Assembly: GCA_005502915.1 (NCBI GenBank)
Contig: SCMT01000017.1
Location: 1 to 64,000 of the forward strand
Direction of reading: 5' to 3'
From: Lysobacteraceae bacterium 2PB
GTDB lineage: Bacteria; Pseudomonadota; Gammaproteobacteria; Xanthomonadales; Xanthomonadaceae
DNA: 64,000 nt
Shown piece by piece: positions 27,567-37,516 of the stretch. Positions within the stretch are counted from its first letter, which is position 1; each line of letters starts with the position of its first letter. The notes under the pieces were generated by a model. That model saw only the letters and a program-made list of their open reading frames with translations. It did no database searches and was not told the origin of the DNA. Both the position numbers and the translations under genes were made by a program.

Positions 27567-28375
27567 CGGCCGGTGAAGCTCGGCTTGCGACGCTCCAGGA
27601 ACGCCTTCGTGCCTTCGCGCATGTCTTCGGTCGAGAAGGTCAGGCCGAACTGGGCGGATTCGTATTCCAGGCCTTCCTCCAGCCCGCATTCGCCGCCGAC
27701 GTTGATGCAGTCGATCATGCCGCGCAGGGCCAGCGGCGCGGACGCGGCCAGCTGTTCGGCGAGCTTCATGGTCTCGGCTTCCAGATCGGCGGCCGGGACC
27801 ACGCGGTTGACGATGCCCAGCTGCGCCGCGCGCGCGGCGTCGATCGGGGCACCGAGCAGGCACAGCTCCAGCGTGGCGGCGCGCCCGGCCAGGCGCAGCA
27901 GGCGCTGGGTGCCGCCGAAGCCGGGGATCAGGCCGAGGTTGATCTCGGGCTGGCCGACCTTCGCGGTCTCGGCGGCGATCCGCAGATGGCAGCACATGGC
28001 CAGTTCCAGGCCGCCGCCGAGGGCGAAGCCATTGACCATGGCGATCACCGGCTTGGGCATCTTCTCGACCCGGCGCATCATCCGCGTGCCGCGCAGCGAG
28101 AAATCGCGGGCCTCGGCCGGGGTCAGGCCGCTCATCTCGGCGATGTCGGCGCCGGCGACGAAGGCCTTGGGGCCGCTGCCGGTGAGGACGACCACGCGCA
28201 CCGCGGGATCCGCCGCCGCCGCGTCGAAGGCGACATGCAGGGCGTCGAGGGTCGCGGAGTTCAGGGCGTTCAGGCGCTCGGGACGGTCGACGGCGATCAC
28301 CCGGACGACGCCATGGCCCTCGACGGGGCGGTCTTCGATCTTCAGGACGGGAGCGGGCTGGGCGTCTTGGCTCAT
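27563..28375 (-). CDS. Enoyl-CoA hydratase/isomerase family protein
   Basis: 270 residues from ATG 28375. Crotonase-fold motifs: ERLNALNSATLDAL, the first oxyanion-hole segment FVAGADIAEMSG, and VNGFALGGGLELAMCCHLRIA with the second oxyanion Gly and the first catalytic Glu region. It continues with PEINLGLIPGFGGTQRLLR carrying the second Glu. These agree with short-chain enoyl-CoA hydratases of beta-oxidation. It is the first of a three-gene run with the cysteine-motif protein and nth. Confidence 0.9.
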   Translation of the reverse strand: MSQDAQPAPVLKIEDRPVEGHGVVRVIAVDRPERLNALNSATLDALHVAFDAAAADPAVRVVVLTGSGPKAFVAGADIAEMSGLTPAEARDFSLRGTRMMRRVEKMPKPVIAMVNGFALGGGLELAMCCHLRIAAETAKVGQPEINLGLIPGFGGTQRLLRLAGRAATLELCLLGAPIDAARAAQLGIVNRVVPAADLEAETMKLAEQLAASAPLALRGMIDCINVGGECGLEEGLEYESAQFGLTFSTEDMREGTKAFLERRKPSFTGR

Positions 28376-28522
28376 GGGTCGCGGGGGCCTTGTTCGGAGT
28401 CGGATGGACCGCCTGGCGGCGGCGGGGAACTTGTCGGCGGACCGCCGGTCGGACGGGGAGTCCTCAGTGGCGGTTAAGTGCGGCGGACAGTATTCTAGTC
28501 CGCTGTTCATGGAACCCATACC

Positions 28523-28566
28523 GGGGCGGCTCGGCCGCCCCGATCCTTGCCGGGATCGTCCCGGCA
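28523..28566 (+). repeat. Two tandem hairpins with identical TCG loops before the FKBP gene
   Basis: GGGGCGGC-TCG-GCCGCCCC (28523-28541) is followed by TGCCGGGA-TCG-TCCCGGCA (28548-28566). Both are perfect 8-bp stems with a three-base TCG loop, 6 bases apart and 24 bases before the start codon. They probably lie in the 5' leader of the mRNA. Confidence 0.6.
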
Positions 28567-28590
28567 TATCCCATCCCGGAGAGTTACTGA

Positions 28591-29358
28591 ATGAAGTTGC
28601 GTCTGCTCGTCGCCGCCAGCCTGGCGGCTCTGGCCCTGACCGCGGGTACCGTCTCGGCCCAGGACACCACGTCCGACAAGGGCAAGCTCAGCTACGCCCT
28701 TGGCTACCGCGCCGGCATGAGCCTGCAGCCGATCGTCGCCAGCGGCGAACAGGTCGACATGAACACCTTCATCAAGGCCGTGCAGGACGCGATGGCCGGC
28801 AAGCAGGTCGCGGTGCCGGAAGACCAGCTGCAGGCGGCGATGGAAGGCCTGCGCACCCGCATGGCCGCCAAGTACAAGGCCGAGCTCGAGAAGCGCGCCG
28901 CCAAGAACAAGGCCGACGGCGACACCTACCTGGCCCAGAACAAGGGCAAGGCCGGCGTGAAGGTCCTGCCGAGCGGCGTGCAGTACAAGGTGGTCGAGGC
29001 CGGCAGCGGCGCCAAGCCGACCCAGGCCAACCAGGTCACCCTCGAGTTCAAGAGCACGCTGCCCGACGGCACCGTCGTCGCCGACACCAGCGTGGCCAGC
29101 GAAGGCCAGCCGGCCGGTCCGGTCACCGTGCGCCTGAGCGAGATCCCGCTGCCGGGCCTGCGCGAAGCGCTGCAGCAGATGCCGTCCGGCGCCCGCTGGG
29201 AAGTCGCGATCCCGGGCAAGCTCGCCCACGGCGACAGCATCGAGAAGGCCGGTCCGATGGCCAACCAGGTCGTGCTGTTCAACATCAAGCTGGTGAACGT
29301 CGGTCCCGTCGTGGCGGCCCCGACGCAGCAGCAGGGCGCCGCGCAGCCGCGCAACTGA
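28591..29358 (+). CDS. FKBP-type peptidyl-prolyl isomerase, periplasmic (FkpA/Mip-like)
   Basis: 255 residues with a signal peptide (cleaved near VSA-QD, residue 23). The N-terminal helical dimerisation domain (DKGKLSYALGYRAGMSLQ to about residue 120) is that of Mip/FkpA proteins. The C-terminal FKBP domain (about 125-240) has VKVLPSGVQYKVVEAGSG, then VTLEFKSTLPDGTVV and the IPGLREALQQMP-like turn. Some active-site residues differ from the classical set, with WEVAIPGKLAHGD in place of WEl.iP..LAYG. It should assist folding of envelope proteins. Confidence 0.88.
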   Translation: MKLRLLVAASLAALALTAGTVSAQDTTSDKGKLSYALGYRAGMSLQPIVASGEQVDMNTFIKAVQDAMAGKQVAVPEDQLQAAMEGLRTRMAAKYKAELEKRAAKNKADGDTYLAQNKGKAGVKVLPSGVQYKVVEAGSGAKPTQANQVTLEFKSTLPDGTVVADTSVASEGQPAGPVTVRLSEIPLPGLREALQQMPSGARWEVAIPGKLAHGDSIEKAGPMANQVVLFNIKLVNVGPVVAAPTQQQGAAQPRN

Positions 29359-29381
29359 CCTGCGGTTCGCCCCAGTGGTTC

Positions 29382-29415
29382 CGCATCACGCCGGTTCGCC
29401 CGGCGTGATGCGTTT
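29382..29415 (+). terminator. Intrinsic terminator after the FKBP gene
   Basis: A perfect 13-bp stem (CGCATCACGCCGG with CCGGCGTGATGCG) around TTCGC, followed by only TTT. It begins 23 bases after the stop codon. Confidence 0.7.
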
Positions 29416-29489
29416 CCGGGGCATGATTTCGTATCGTGCCCCCATGCTTTCTCCGCACGTTCCTCCGTCGATACCCCACACTTGCGCCG

Positions 29490-29705
29490 ATGACCTCGCC
29501 CATGCGTCCCATGCTCACCCCCTGCATCGGCGTCTGCACCCTCGATCCGCAGGGCTACTGCGACGGTTGCCGGCGTACCGGCGCCGAGATCGCGATGTGG
29601 TCGTCGATGGGCGATGCCGCCCGCGAGCACTTCATGTCCGTGGTTCTGCCCGAGCGTGAAGCCCGCGATGCCGCAGGCCTGCCGCTGGACGCCGTGCGTC
29701 GATGA
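29490..29705 (+). CDS. DUF1289 family small cysteine-rich protein
   Basis: 71 residues from ATG 29490. The four-cysteine pattern PCIGVCTLDPQGYCDGCRRT is the DUF1289 signature, often annotated as an iron-sulfur or zinc-binding protein and found beside many metabolic genes. The function is unknown. It overlaps the Nudix gene by 4 bases (ATGA) and is the first gene of that run. Confidence 0.85.
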   Translation: MTSPMRPMLTPCIGVCTLDPQGYCDGCRRTGAEIAMWSSMGDAAREHFMSVVLPEREARDAAGLPLDAVRR

Positions 29706-30331
29706 CCCCGGCCTGGCCATTGCCGCACCTGTCGCGCGCCCTGCATCCGCCCGGCGCGCCGCTGCCGCAATCGCCGTGGAATCTGGACGAACTCGCCGAC
29801 CTGCTTGGCGATGTCCCTGCGGTCGACGCCGCCGTGCTGGTCGGCCTGGTGCCGCGCGCGGACGGTCCACGCGTCCTGCTGACCCGGCGCACCGACAGCC
29901 TGCGCAACCATGCCGGGCAGGTGAGCTTTCCCGGCGGCCGCATCGAGCACGACGATGCCGATGCCGTCGCCGCCGCGATACGCGAAGCGCAGGAGGAAAT
30001 CGGCCTCATGCCGTCGCTGGTCGCGCCGCTGGGCCTGCTCGATCCGCTCATCACCCTGACCGGGTTCCGCGTGCTGCCGGTGGTGGCCTGCATCGAACCG
30101 CACTACGAGCCGGTGCCCGATCCCGGCGAGGTCGCCGAAGTGTTCGAGGTCGGCCTCGATTTCCTCATGCACCCGGACAATCTCCGGCGCATCGAGCTGC
30201 AGCATCGCGGGCGCACGCGGCACGTGCTCGAGTTCCGCAGCGCGCCCGAAGCGCCGCAGCATCGCATCTGGGGCGTCACCGCCTCGATCCTGTTCAACCT
30301 GCGCGAGCGACTCGCGCGCGAATCCGCCTGA
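29702..30331 (+). CDS. CoA-type Nudix pyrophosphatase
   Basis: 209 residues. The Nudix box reads GGRIEHDDADAVAAAIREAQ followed by EEIGL, and the upstream LLTRRTDSLRNHAGQVSFPG is the NuCoA signature for coenzyme A diphosphatases. It probably hydrolyses CoA or its derivatives to phosphopantetheine and 3',5'-ADP. Coupled to the DUF1289 gene by an ATGA overlap and followed 22 bases later by a sulfurtransferase. Confidence 0.92.
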   Translation: MTPAWPLPHLSRALHPPGAPLPQSPWNLDELADLLGDVPAVDAAVLVGLVPRADGPRVLLTRRTDSLRNHAGQVSFPGGRIEHDDADAVAAAIREAQEEIGLMPSLVAPLGLLDPLITLTGFRVLPVVACIEPHYEPVPDPGEVAEVFEVGLDFLMHPDNLRRIELQHRGRTRHVLEFRSAPEAPQHRIWGVTASILFNLRERLARESA

Positions 30332-30353
30332 GCGGACGCATCCCGGAGGCCGC

Positions 30354-31217
30354 ATGACCGCATGGACCACGCTCGTCGACGCCGAAACGCTCGCGTCGCA
30401 TCTCCACGATGCCGATCCGAAGCAGGCCGACCTGCGCATCTTCGACTGCCGCTTCGCGCTCAACGACACCGGCGCAGGCGAGCGCGCATGGGCGGAGGCG
30501 CACCTGCCGGGCGCACGCTACGCGCACCTGGATCGCGATCTGTCCGGTCCGCATGTGCCCGGCGCGGGACGTCATCCCTGGCCGTCGGCCGATGCGTTCG
30601 GCGGCTGGCTGGGTCGCAATGGCGTGACGCCCGGGACGCAGGTCGTCGCCTACGACGCCGGCGATGGCGCGTTCGCGTCGCGCCTGTGGTGGCTGCTGCG
30701 CGTCGCTGGGCATGATCGCGTCGCGGTGCTCGACGGCGGCTTCGCGCGCTGGACCGCGCTGGGCCTGCCCACCGATGCCGATGCGAGCGATGTGGCGGCG
30801 ACGTCGTATCCGCTGCGTTTCGATGATGCGCGCCTGCTGGATCCCGAGGCCGTCGCTGCGCGTGTCGCCGCCGGTGCTCCGCTGCTCGACGCGCGCGGCG
30901 CGGAGCGCTTCCGTGGCGAGGTCGAACCGATCGATCGCGTCGCCGGCCACGTGCCCGGTGCGATCAACCGACCGTACCCGCTGAATCTCGAAGACGGCCG
31001 TTTCAAGCCGGCGCCGCGCCTGGCCGAGGAATTCGGTGCGCTGCTCGCAGGTCGCCGGGCGTCGGACGTGATCGCGATGTGCGGCTCCGGCGTGACCGCC
31101 TGCCACCACCTGCTGGCGATGGCCCATGCCGGCCTGCCCGGCGCCTCCCTGTTCCCCGGATCATGGAGCGGCTGGATCGAGGATCCCGCGCGCGCCATCG
31201 CCACCGGTGCCGACTGA
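30354..31217 (+). CDS. Rhodanese-family sulfurtransferase (SseA-like)
   Basis: 287 residues with two rhodanese domains. The first is inactive (VVAYDAGDGAFASRLWWLLR without the catalytic Cys). The second has the active loop CGSGVTACHHL near residue 244. CGSGVTA is the loop of 3-mercaptopyruvate sulfurtransferases, so that substrate is more likely than thiosulfate. The inter-domain segment RGEVEPIDRVAGHVPGAINRP is also typical. GGAGGCCGC precedes the start. Confidence 0.9.
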   Translation: MTAWTTLVDAETLASHLHDADPKQADLRIFDCRFALNDTGAGERAWAEAHLPGARYAHLDRDLSGPHVPGAGRHPWPSADAFGGWLGRNGVTPGTQVVAYDAGDGAFASRLWWLLRVAGHDRVAVLDGGFARWTALGLPTDADASDVAATSYPLRFDDARLLDPEAVAARVAAGAPLLDARGAERFRGEVEPIDRVAGHVPGAINRPYPLNLEDGRFKPAPRLAEEFGALLAGRRASDVIAMCGSGVTACHHLLAMAHAGLPGASLFPGSWSGWIEDPARAIATGAD

Positions 31218-31239
31218 GTCCCGTACGGTTTTCCGCATC

Positions 31240-31602
31240 ATGCACGTCGAACTCTGGCACAACCCCGCCTGCAGCAACTCGCGCAATGCCCTGGCGCTGA
31301 TCCGCGAGGCCGGCATCGAGCCGGTCATCGTGGAGTATCTCAAGACCCCGCCGTCGAAGACGCACCTGGCCGAGGTCATCGCGTCGGCCGGACTGACGGT
31401 GCGCGAGGTGATCCGCGAGAAGGAAGCGGCGCATGCCGAACAGGGACTGGACGATCCTTCGCTGTCGGACGATGTGCTGCTCGACGCCATGGTCGCCACG
31501 CCGGTGCTGATCAACCGGCCGTTCGTGATTTCGCCGCTGGGCACGCGGCTGGCGCGCCCGCCGGAACGTGTGCGCGAGATCCTGCCGTCCGGCGAGGTGT
31601 AG
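31240..31602 (+). CDS. Arsenate reductase-like protein (glutaredoxin type, ArsC/YffB superfamily)
   Basis: 120 residues from ATG 31240. It has a thioredoxin-like fold, with the ArsC active site HNPACSNSRNALALI (H-x3-C-x3-R, Cys at residue 11). The later segment TPVLINRPFVIS carries the conserved Arg of the family. Length fits single-domain ArsC. No arsenic efflux gene is nearby, so a true arsenate role is uncertain. It lies 22 bases after the sulfurtransferase on the same strand. Confidence 0.82.
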   Translation: MHVELWHNPACSNSRNALALIREAGIEPVIVEYLKTPPSKTHLAEVIASAGLTVREVIREKEAAHAEQGLDDPSLSDDVLLDAMVATPVLINRPFVISPLGTRLARPPERVREILPSGEV

Positions 31603-31659
31603 AGCGGAGCTTGCTCCGCTCCTGAATCCCGGAACCTTCGAGCGGAGCAAGCTCCGCTC
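31602..31659. repeat. Tandem palindromic repeat element (REP-like)
   Basis: Two near-identical palindromes of 20 bases: GAGCGGAGC-TT-GCTCCGCTC (31602-31621) and GAGCGGAGC-AA-GCTCCGCTC (31640-31659), 18 bases apart. Both have perfect 9-bp stems, and the two palindromes are reverse complements of each other. The element starts in the stop codon of the arsenate reductase-like gene and lies between convergent genes. A degenerate relative (GCGGAGCTTGCTGCGC) is at 15840-15856. Confidence 0.7.
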
Positions 31660-31675
31660 CACGAAGACGAACGGG

Positions 31676-32455
31676 CTATTTGCCCAGTTTCGCGACCAGC
31701 GCCTTCATCGCGGCCTGCGTATCCGGTTCCCACCAGCCGTCGACGAAGGCTTCGACATCGATGCTGTCCGGCGACATCGCGTCGACCACGTCCTCGCGGG
31801 CGATGGCGCGGGTCTGCAGCATCGGCTGGCGCGGCAGTTTCAGCAGGGCCTGCTGCCAGGCGATCGCGCGCGCTTCGACGTGTTCGCCGTCGGCGAGTTC
31901 GTCGACCAGGCCGAGTTCGAACGCGCGCTCGGCGGGGATCATCTCGCCGGTGACGAGCAGGCGTTCGGTGCGATGGCCGCCGACGACGCGGCGCATCAGT
32001 TTCTGGATGCCATCGGGCACCGCCAGGCCGACCTGGGTTTCGTTCAGGCCGATGGCGAAGGGCTTGGCCGGATCGACGCTGCGCGCCATCACCCGGTAGT
32101 CGCAGCACAGGGCGAGCACGCAGCCGCCGGCCGGCGAGTGGCCGGTGATCGCCGCCGCCACGGGGATGCGCGATTCTGCCAGCAGGCGGGCCACGCCGAA
32201 GAAGGCCTGCCAGGCTTCGAGCAGGGCGCTGCGGTCGTCGCCCAGCGAGACCAGGTAGGGCACGTCGAGGCCGGCGGAGAAGATCTTGGGATTGCCGGCC
32301 AGGACCACGCCGAGCACGCCGTCGCTGTAGGCGGTTTCCAGCGCAGCGATGAGGCTGCGGCACAGCTCGGGATTCAGCGCGTTCACCGGCGGCCGGGCCA
32401 TGCGGATGCAGCGGATGGCGCCGATGTCCTGGGTCTCGATCAAGGGGATGCTCAT
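31676..32455 (-). CDS. Enoyl-CoA hydratase/isomerase family protein (second copy)
   Basis: 259 residues from ATG 32455. Crotonase fold: RMARPPVNALNPELCRSL, KIFSAGLDVPYLVSLGD, and ITGHSPAGGCVLALCCDYRV with the oxyanion-hole glycines. The first catalytic Glu position is occupied by Gly/Cys-Val-Leu (GGCVLAL), unlike the GGGLELA of the other copy. It therefore resembles Delta3,Delta2-enoyl-CoA isomerases more than hydratases. The substrate is unknown. It is divergent from the copper chaperone gene. Confidence 0.82.
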   Translation of the reverse strand: MSIPLIETQDIGAIRCIRMARPPVNALNPELCRSLIAALETAYSDGVLGVVLAGNPKIFSAGLDVPYLVSLGDDRSALLEAWQAFFGVARLLAESRIPVAAAITGHSPAGGCVLALCCDYRVMARSVDPAKPFAIGLNETQVGLAVPDGIQKLMRRVVGGHRTERLLVTGEMIPAERAFELGLVDELADGEHVEARAIAWQQALLKLPRQPMLQTRAIAREDVVDAMSPDSIDVEAFVDGWWEPDTQAAMKALVAKLGK

Positions 32456-32496
32456 CGTCTTCCGGGCGGGAGAGGGGGAGTCGCTATCATAGGGCC

Positions 32497-32970
32497 ATGA
32501 ACGTATCCGCCCATCGCCATGTCTGTCGTCTCGCCGTTCTTGTCGCCCTCGTGGTCGCGTCCTTTCTCGGACCCGGTGCCGCGCTGGCCGCGAAGAAGCC
32601 CTGCCTGCCCGTCGTCCGCGATGCCTGGGTGCGCCTGCCTCCGGGCAACATGCCGATGATGGCCGGCTTCGGCCGCATCGAGAACCGCTGCGGCATGCCC
32701 GCGACCATCCTGCGCGCCAGCAGCCCGTCCTTCGCCAGCGTCGAGCTGCACGAGTCGAAGACGATCGATGGCGTGAGCCGCATGCGCCCGGTGCCCGAAC
32801 TGCGCCTCGCACCGAACGGCGCGGCCGTGCTCAAGCCTGGCGGCCTGCACCTGATGCTGATGAAACCGTCCGCGCCGCTGAACCCGGGCAGTCGCGTCGT
32901 CCTGCAGTTCGAACTCGCCGGCGGCGGCCAGGTGCTGGGCGAGTTCGAGGTGAGGAAGGCAGCGCCGTAG
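32497..32970 (+). CDS. Periplasmic copper chaperone PCu(A)C family protein
   Basis: 157 residues with a signal peptide (cleaved near ALA-AK, residue 32). The copper-site pattern of PCuAC is visible as MPMMAGFGRIEN, VELHESKTIDGVSRMRPV and GGLHLMLMKP, providing the Met and His ligands. Such proteins deliver Cu(I) to cytochrome oxidase. It differs from many family members in carrying two extra cysteines (PC-L and RCG, about residues 36 and 66). The short gap to the convergent thioesterase contains a small hairpin. Confidence 0.87.
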   Translation: MNVSAHRHVCRLAVLVALVVASFLGPGAALAAKKPCLPVVRDAWVRLPPGNMPMMAGFGRIENRCGMPATILRASSPSFASVELHESKTIDGVSRMRPVPELRLAPNGAAVLKPGGLHLMLMKPSAPLNPGSRVVLQFELAGGGQVLGEFEVRKAAP

Positions 32971-32976
32971 CGCTGC

Positions 32977-33386
32977 TCAGCGTTCCGCCGACGCCCGCAC
33001 CGCTTCCGGCAGCGGGATCGGCCGGCCGCTGTGGCGGTCGATCCACACCAGCACGCAGTGGCCGTCGGCGTGCACGCGGTCGTCGGTGTCGACGATGCGG
33101 TGGCCGAGGGTGACGCTGGTGTTGCCGACGCGGTCGGCGAACAGCTCGACGAAAACCTGCGAGGGGTAGGGGATCGGCAGGCGGTAGTTCATCTGCACCG
33201 CGGCCAGCAGCGGGATGTGGTCCTCGGTGATCCACGCCTTGCCTGTGCTCTCGAACCAGCGGATCCGCGCCTCTTCGAGGTAGGTCATGAAGTTCGAGTT
33301 GTTGACGTGGTTGAACGCGTCCAGGTCGCGCCAGCGCAGCTCCATGGGCATGCGGACGAGGATCTTCTTCGTGGGCGTGGGCTCGG

Positions 33387-33390
<4 letters not shown>
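32977..33390 (-). CDS. Acyl-CoA thioesterase, hotdog fold (4HBT family)
   Basis: 137 residues. The 4-hydroxybenzoyl-CoA thioesterase signature [20 protein letters not shown], followed by EEARIRWF, holds the catalytic Asp in the [10 protein letters not shown] loop. Cytosolic; it hydrolyses acyl-CoA esters of unknown chain type. Its start overlaps the uvrA stop by 4 bases, so it is translated together with uvrA despite the unrelated role. Confidence 0.9.
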
Positions 33391-36377
<2,987 letters not shown>

Positions 36378-36568
36378 CGCCATGGGGGTGGGGGGATCCG
36401 GGTGACTGCAGGGAGGGGGCGTCGCCTTGTCCCGGTCCGGGTGGTCCGGATGGCCGAGCAAAGGCAACTCGCTAGCCTACCGAGCGCCCATGTCCGGAGC
36501 AAACCCACGGGTGGAACGCTGCAAGCCCGTTCATTCCGGTCCGTTCATCCCGATGCGTCCCGCTCTGC

Positions 36569-37450
36569 TCAGCGCAGCAGCTCGAAGCGCATCGATGCAC
36601 CGCCCGGCGGCGGCACCGCGTTCTCGACCGGACTGCCGTCGGGGTTCTGCCCCCAGCCACGCGTATCGATCACCGCCGGGCTGACGCCCTGCAGGATCAA
36701 CTGGACCTTCAGCGCTTCGGCGCGCTGTTTCGACAGGAACACGTCGTTGGCGGCATCGCTGGTCGGCGTGACCGGGCCGATGATGACCAGACGCGTGCCT
36801 TCGGGCGCGGCACGGATGGCGTCGGCGGCCTGCGCGACCAGCGCCAAGCTGTCGTCGCTGACTTCACCGCTGCCGGGTTTGAAGGCGACATCGGTCTCGT
36901 TCAGGGTCTTCGCAAGCGCCTCGGGACTCAGTTTCGGCCCCGTGCCGGGATCGTCGCCAGGCGGCTCGAACAGGCCCGACAGGCGCACGCCCGGGAAGGC
37001 GCGTTCGGCAGCCGCACGCAGCGCGCGGCGCTGGTCGTTGTCCAGCGGGCCGCTGAGCGTGGCCTGGTTTCCGGACAGGCGCAGGCCGGCGCCGGGGGCC
37101 GTGGACAGCGTGCGCAGGAAATCTTCCAGGCCCTTGGCCCAGATCGGCGGCGCCGTGGAGGGGTCGACGTCGATCGCGCCCTGCGCGCGACCGTTGCCAT
37201 AGACGGCCAGCAGCGCGCGTTCGATGGCGGTGCGGGTGGCTTCGCTGTCGACGGTGCCGTCGAAGCGCAGGCTGCCGCTGTTGTCGGCCAGGCCCAGCGT
37301 GGCGTCGATCTGCACGCGGGGGGCGGTCGGCGTGTCGGCCTGGGGCGGCGTTTCGCTGCCGCCCTGGCAGCCGGTGGTGGCGATGAGCAGGGCCGTCGCG
37401 CAGGCGAATGCGCGCACGGGCCTCGCGAAGGCGGGGGAGGGGATCGGCAT
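36569..37450 (-). CDS. OmpA-family lipoprotein with BON-like region
   Basis: 293 residues from ATG 37450. The lipoprotein signal has lipobox LIATTGC (Cys near residue 28), so it is anchored in an envelope membrane. The middle (about 45-165) has two weak BON-like beta-alpha repeats around GSLRFDGTVDSEATRTAIER and LRLSGNQATLSGPL. The C-terminal OmpA-like domain has SKQRAEALKVQLILQGVSP and DTRGWGQN, the peptidoglycan-binding fold, although the classical TD-x10-LSxxRA motif is partly changed. It probably tethers the envelope to peptidoglycan. Confidence 0.75.
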   Translation of the reverse strand: MPIPSPAFARPVRAFACATALLIATTGCQGGSETPPQADTPTAPRVQIDATLGLADNSGSLRFDGTVDSEATRTAIERALLAVYGNGRAQGAIDVDPSTAPPIWAKGLEDFLRTLSTAPGAGLRLSGNQATLSGPLDNDQRRALRAAAERAFPGVRLSGLFEPPGDDPGTGPKLSPEALAKTLNETDVAFKPGSGEVSDDSLALVAQAADAIRAAPEGTRLVIIGPVTPTSDAANDVFLSKQRAEALKVQLILQGVSPAVIDTRGWGQNPDGSPVENAVPPPGGASMRFELLR

Positions 37451-37516
37451 GGTGTCCTCGCGGGAACTCCCCCGGCAGGTGCCGGGGGAGCGTTGCGACA
37501 TGGTCGCGGTCGTGGC

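Noticed and set aside
26418-29408. 996-codon plus-strand frame
   Set aside because: It runs antisense through nth and the hydratase gene and then out of frame through the FKBP gene, all of which have strong motifs.
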